The notes beneath the pieces were generated by a model, which worked only from the letters and a program-made list of their open reading frames with translations, did not search any database and was not told the origin of the DNA. A stretch of 7,048 nucleotides of DNA from an uncultured Clostridia bacterium. GTDB taxonomy: Bacteria > Bacillota > Clostridia > TANB77 > CAG-508. Shown here piece by piece: positions 6,358-7,048 of the stretch. The stretch is taken from assembly GCA_934154515.1 (NCBI GenBank), contig CAKPGD010000057.1:1-7048 (forward strand), in the 5' to 3' direction. How positions within the stretch are numbered: the stretch's first letter is position 1; the number at the start of each line of letters is the position of its first letter. Made by a program: the position numbers and the translations under genes.

Positions 6358-7048
6358 TTACCAAACTATTTTTAAAGTTATTGTATTACTTTTGTTAATC
6401 ACACTATATAACTTAGCTGGTTCTTCTTGTAAATACTTTTTAGATATATTTACTGTTTGCTCTTCAATAGTAACATCATAATCAAACTCAAATTTTGCAA
6501 TATTTATTTTTAACAAATTGTTATTTATAATTTTTCCATTTGCAGTTATCCAATGTTGTTTTATTGTTTTTTCTTTGAAATTTATATCTTGTATATCAAT
6601 TATATTTTTATTTTTATGAATACTTATTGTTCTTTCACAAATTTCACAAATTGTTCCTTTGATTTTTATAACTTCTTCATTATCTTCTAATAATTCTAAT
6701 TTTGTATTATTCTTATTTATCCACCTAAACGAACCTATTTGTTGAACATTTTTATCTTTATATATTTGTATTGTATTGTGAGCCTCTCTTCCTCTATAAT
6801 ATATTCTTTTTTCTTTAGAAGAATTATAACTATATGTACCTGAGTCTATCAAAATTTCTTGTCCATTTAATATTAAATTTATAGCTAAAGAATCATTATG
6901 AGCATGTCCTTCTATTGGTTTTACATTAAAAAATAATAAATTATTAGACCATTTATAAACAAATATTTTATCAGTAAATATGTATTTTTTTTCTTTTTCT
7001 TTGCCTTTTATTATTTTCATATTTGGATTAAATGTTCTTAATAATTCT
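6358..7048 (-). CDS. Heparinase II/III-like protein (partial, C-terminal part)
   Basis: The frame ends at TAA 6358-6360 and remains open to the window edge, so about 229 C-terminal residues are present. An ATG at 7018-7020 exists but has no ribosome site before it, and the nine whole codons upstream are open, so it is an internal Met and not the start. Counting from that Met, the diagnostic region is EGHAHNDSLAINLILNG (37-53), ILIDSGTYSYN (56-66) and YYRGREAHNTI (74-84), the hallmark core of the heparinase II/III beta-sandwich domain. The family usually has an alpha/alpha-toroid in front, and whole proteins are several hundred residues longer. The His in GHAHND and AHNT are conserved family positions. 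Family members are polysaccharide lyases or relatives; copies in capsule and exopolysaccharide operons are common and may trim or modify the polymer. Location (secreted or not) cannot be judged since the N-terminus is missing. Confidence 0.87.
   Translation of the reverse strand, partial: ELLRTFNPNMKIIKGKEKEKKYIFTDKIFVYKWSNNLLFFNVKPIEGHAHNDSLAINLILNGQEILIDSGTYSYNSSKEKRIYYRGREAHNTIQIYKDKNVQQIGSFRWINKNNTKLELLEDNEEVIKIKGTICEICERTISIHKNKNIIDIQDINFKEKTIKQHWITANGKIINNNLLKINIAKFEFDYDVTIEEQTVNISKKYLQEEPAKLYSVINKSNTITLKIVW

Noticed and set aside
7018..7020. ATG as the start of the heparinase-like gene
   Set aside because: There is no ribosome site upstream, the frame is open to the window edge, and the family requires a large N-terminal domain, so the gene is cut by the window.

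Overview
This 7 kb window is very AT-rich (by eye a fifth to a quarter G+C). Every gene I can support lies on the minus strand, so the transcription order runs from high to low coordinates. The shine-dalgarno sites (AGGAG-like), TGG-only tryptophan codons, and heavy use of AGA/ATA/TTA codons suggest a low-G+C bacterium, most likely a Clostridia-like or related Firmicutes lineage; Fusobacteriota cannot be excluded. This assignment is inference from composition, not from a marker gene.

The window is the inside of a surface-polysaccharide (capsule, O-antigen-like or exopolysaccharide) gene cluster of the Wzx/Wzy type. In transcription order: the 3' part of a heparinase II/III-like protein (6358-7048, cut by the window edge); a GT4-type glycosyltransferase (5227-6333); a multi-spanning Wzy-type repeat-unit polymerase (3877-5208); a second GT-B glycosyltransferase (2737-3873); a 764-residue protein joining a Wzx-type flippase to a C-terminal glycosyltransferase (418-2712); and the 5' part of a FAD enzyme of the UDP-galactopyranose mutase / amine oxidase type (1-402, cut by the other edge). 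The gaps are 24, 18, 3, 24 and 15 bases, with no terminator or promoter-sized space, so the set is read as one operon whose ends lie outside the window.

Working model (inference): the glycosyltransferases build a lipid-linked oligosaccharide repeat at the inner face of the membrane, the flippase half of the fusion moves it across, Wzy polymerises it on the outer face, and the heparinase-like protein may trim or edit the polymer. The FAD enzyme may supply an unusual sugar nucleotide such as a furanose form. No initiating phosphoglycosyltransferase, chain-length regulator or exporter gene is visible; they would be outside.

The most unusual point is the flippase-glycosyltransferase fusion. An SD-like site and an in-frame ATG sit exactly at the junction between its two halves. 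I see no mobile element, CRISPR array, RNA gene or wholly unrecognised system here.
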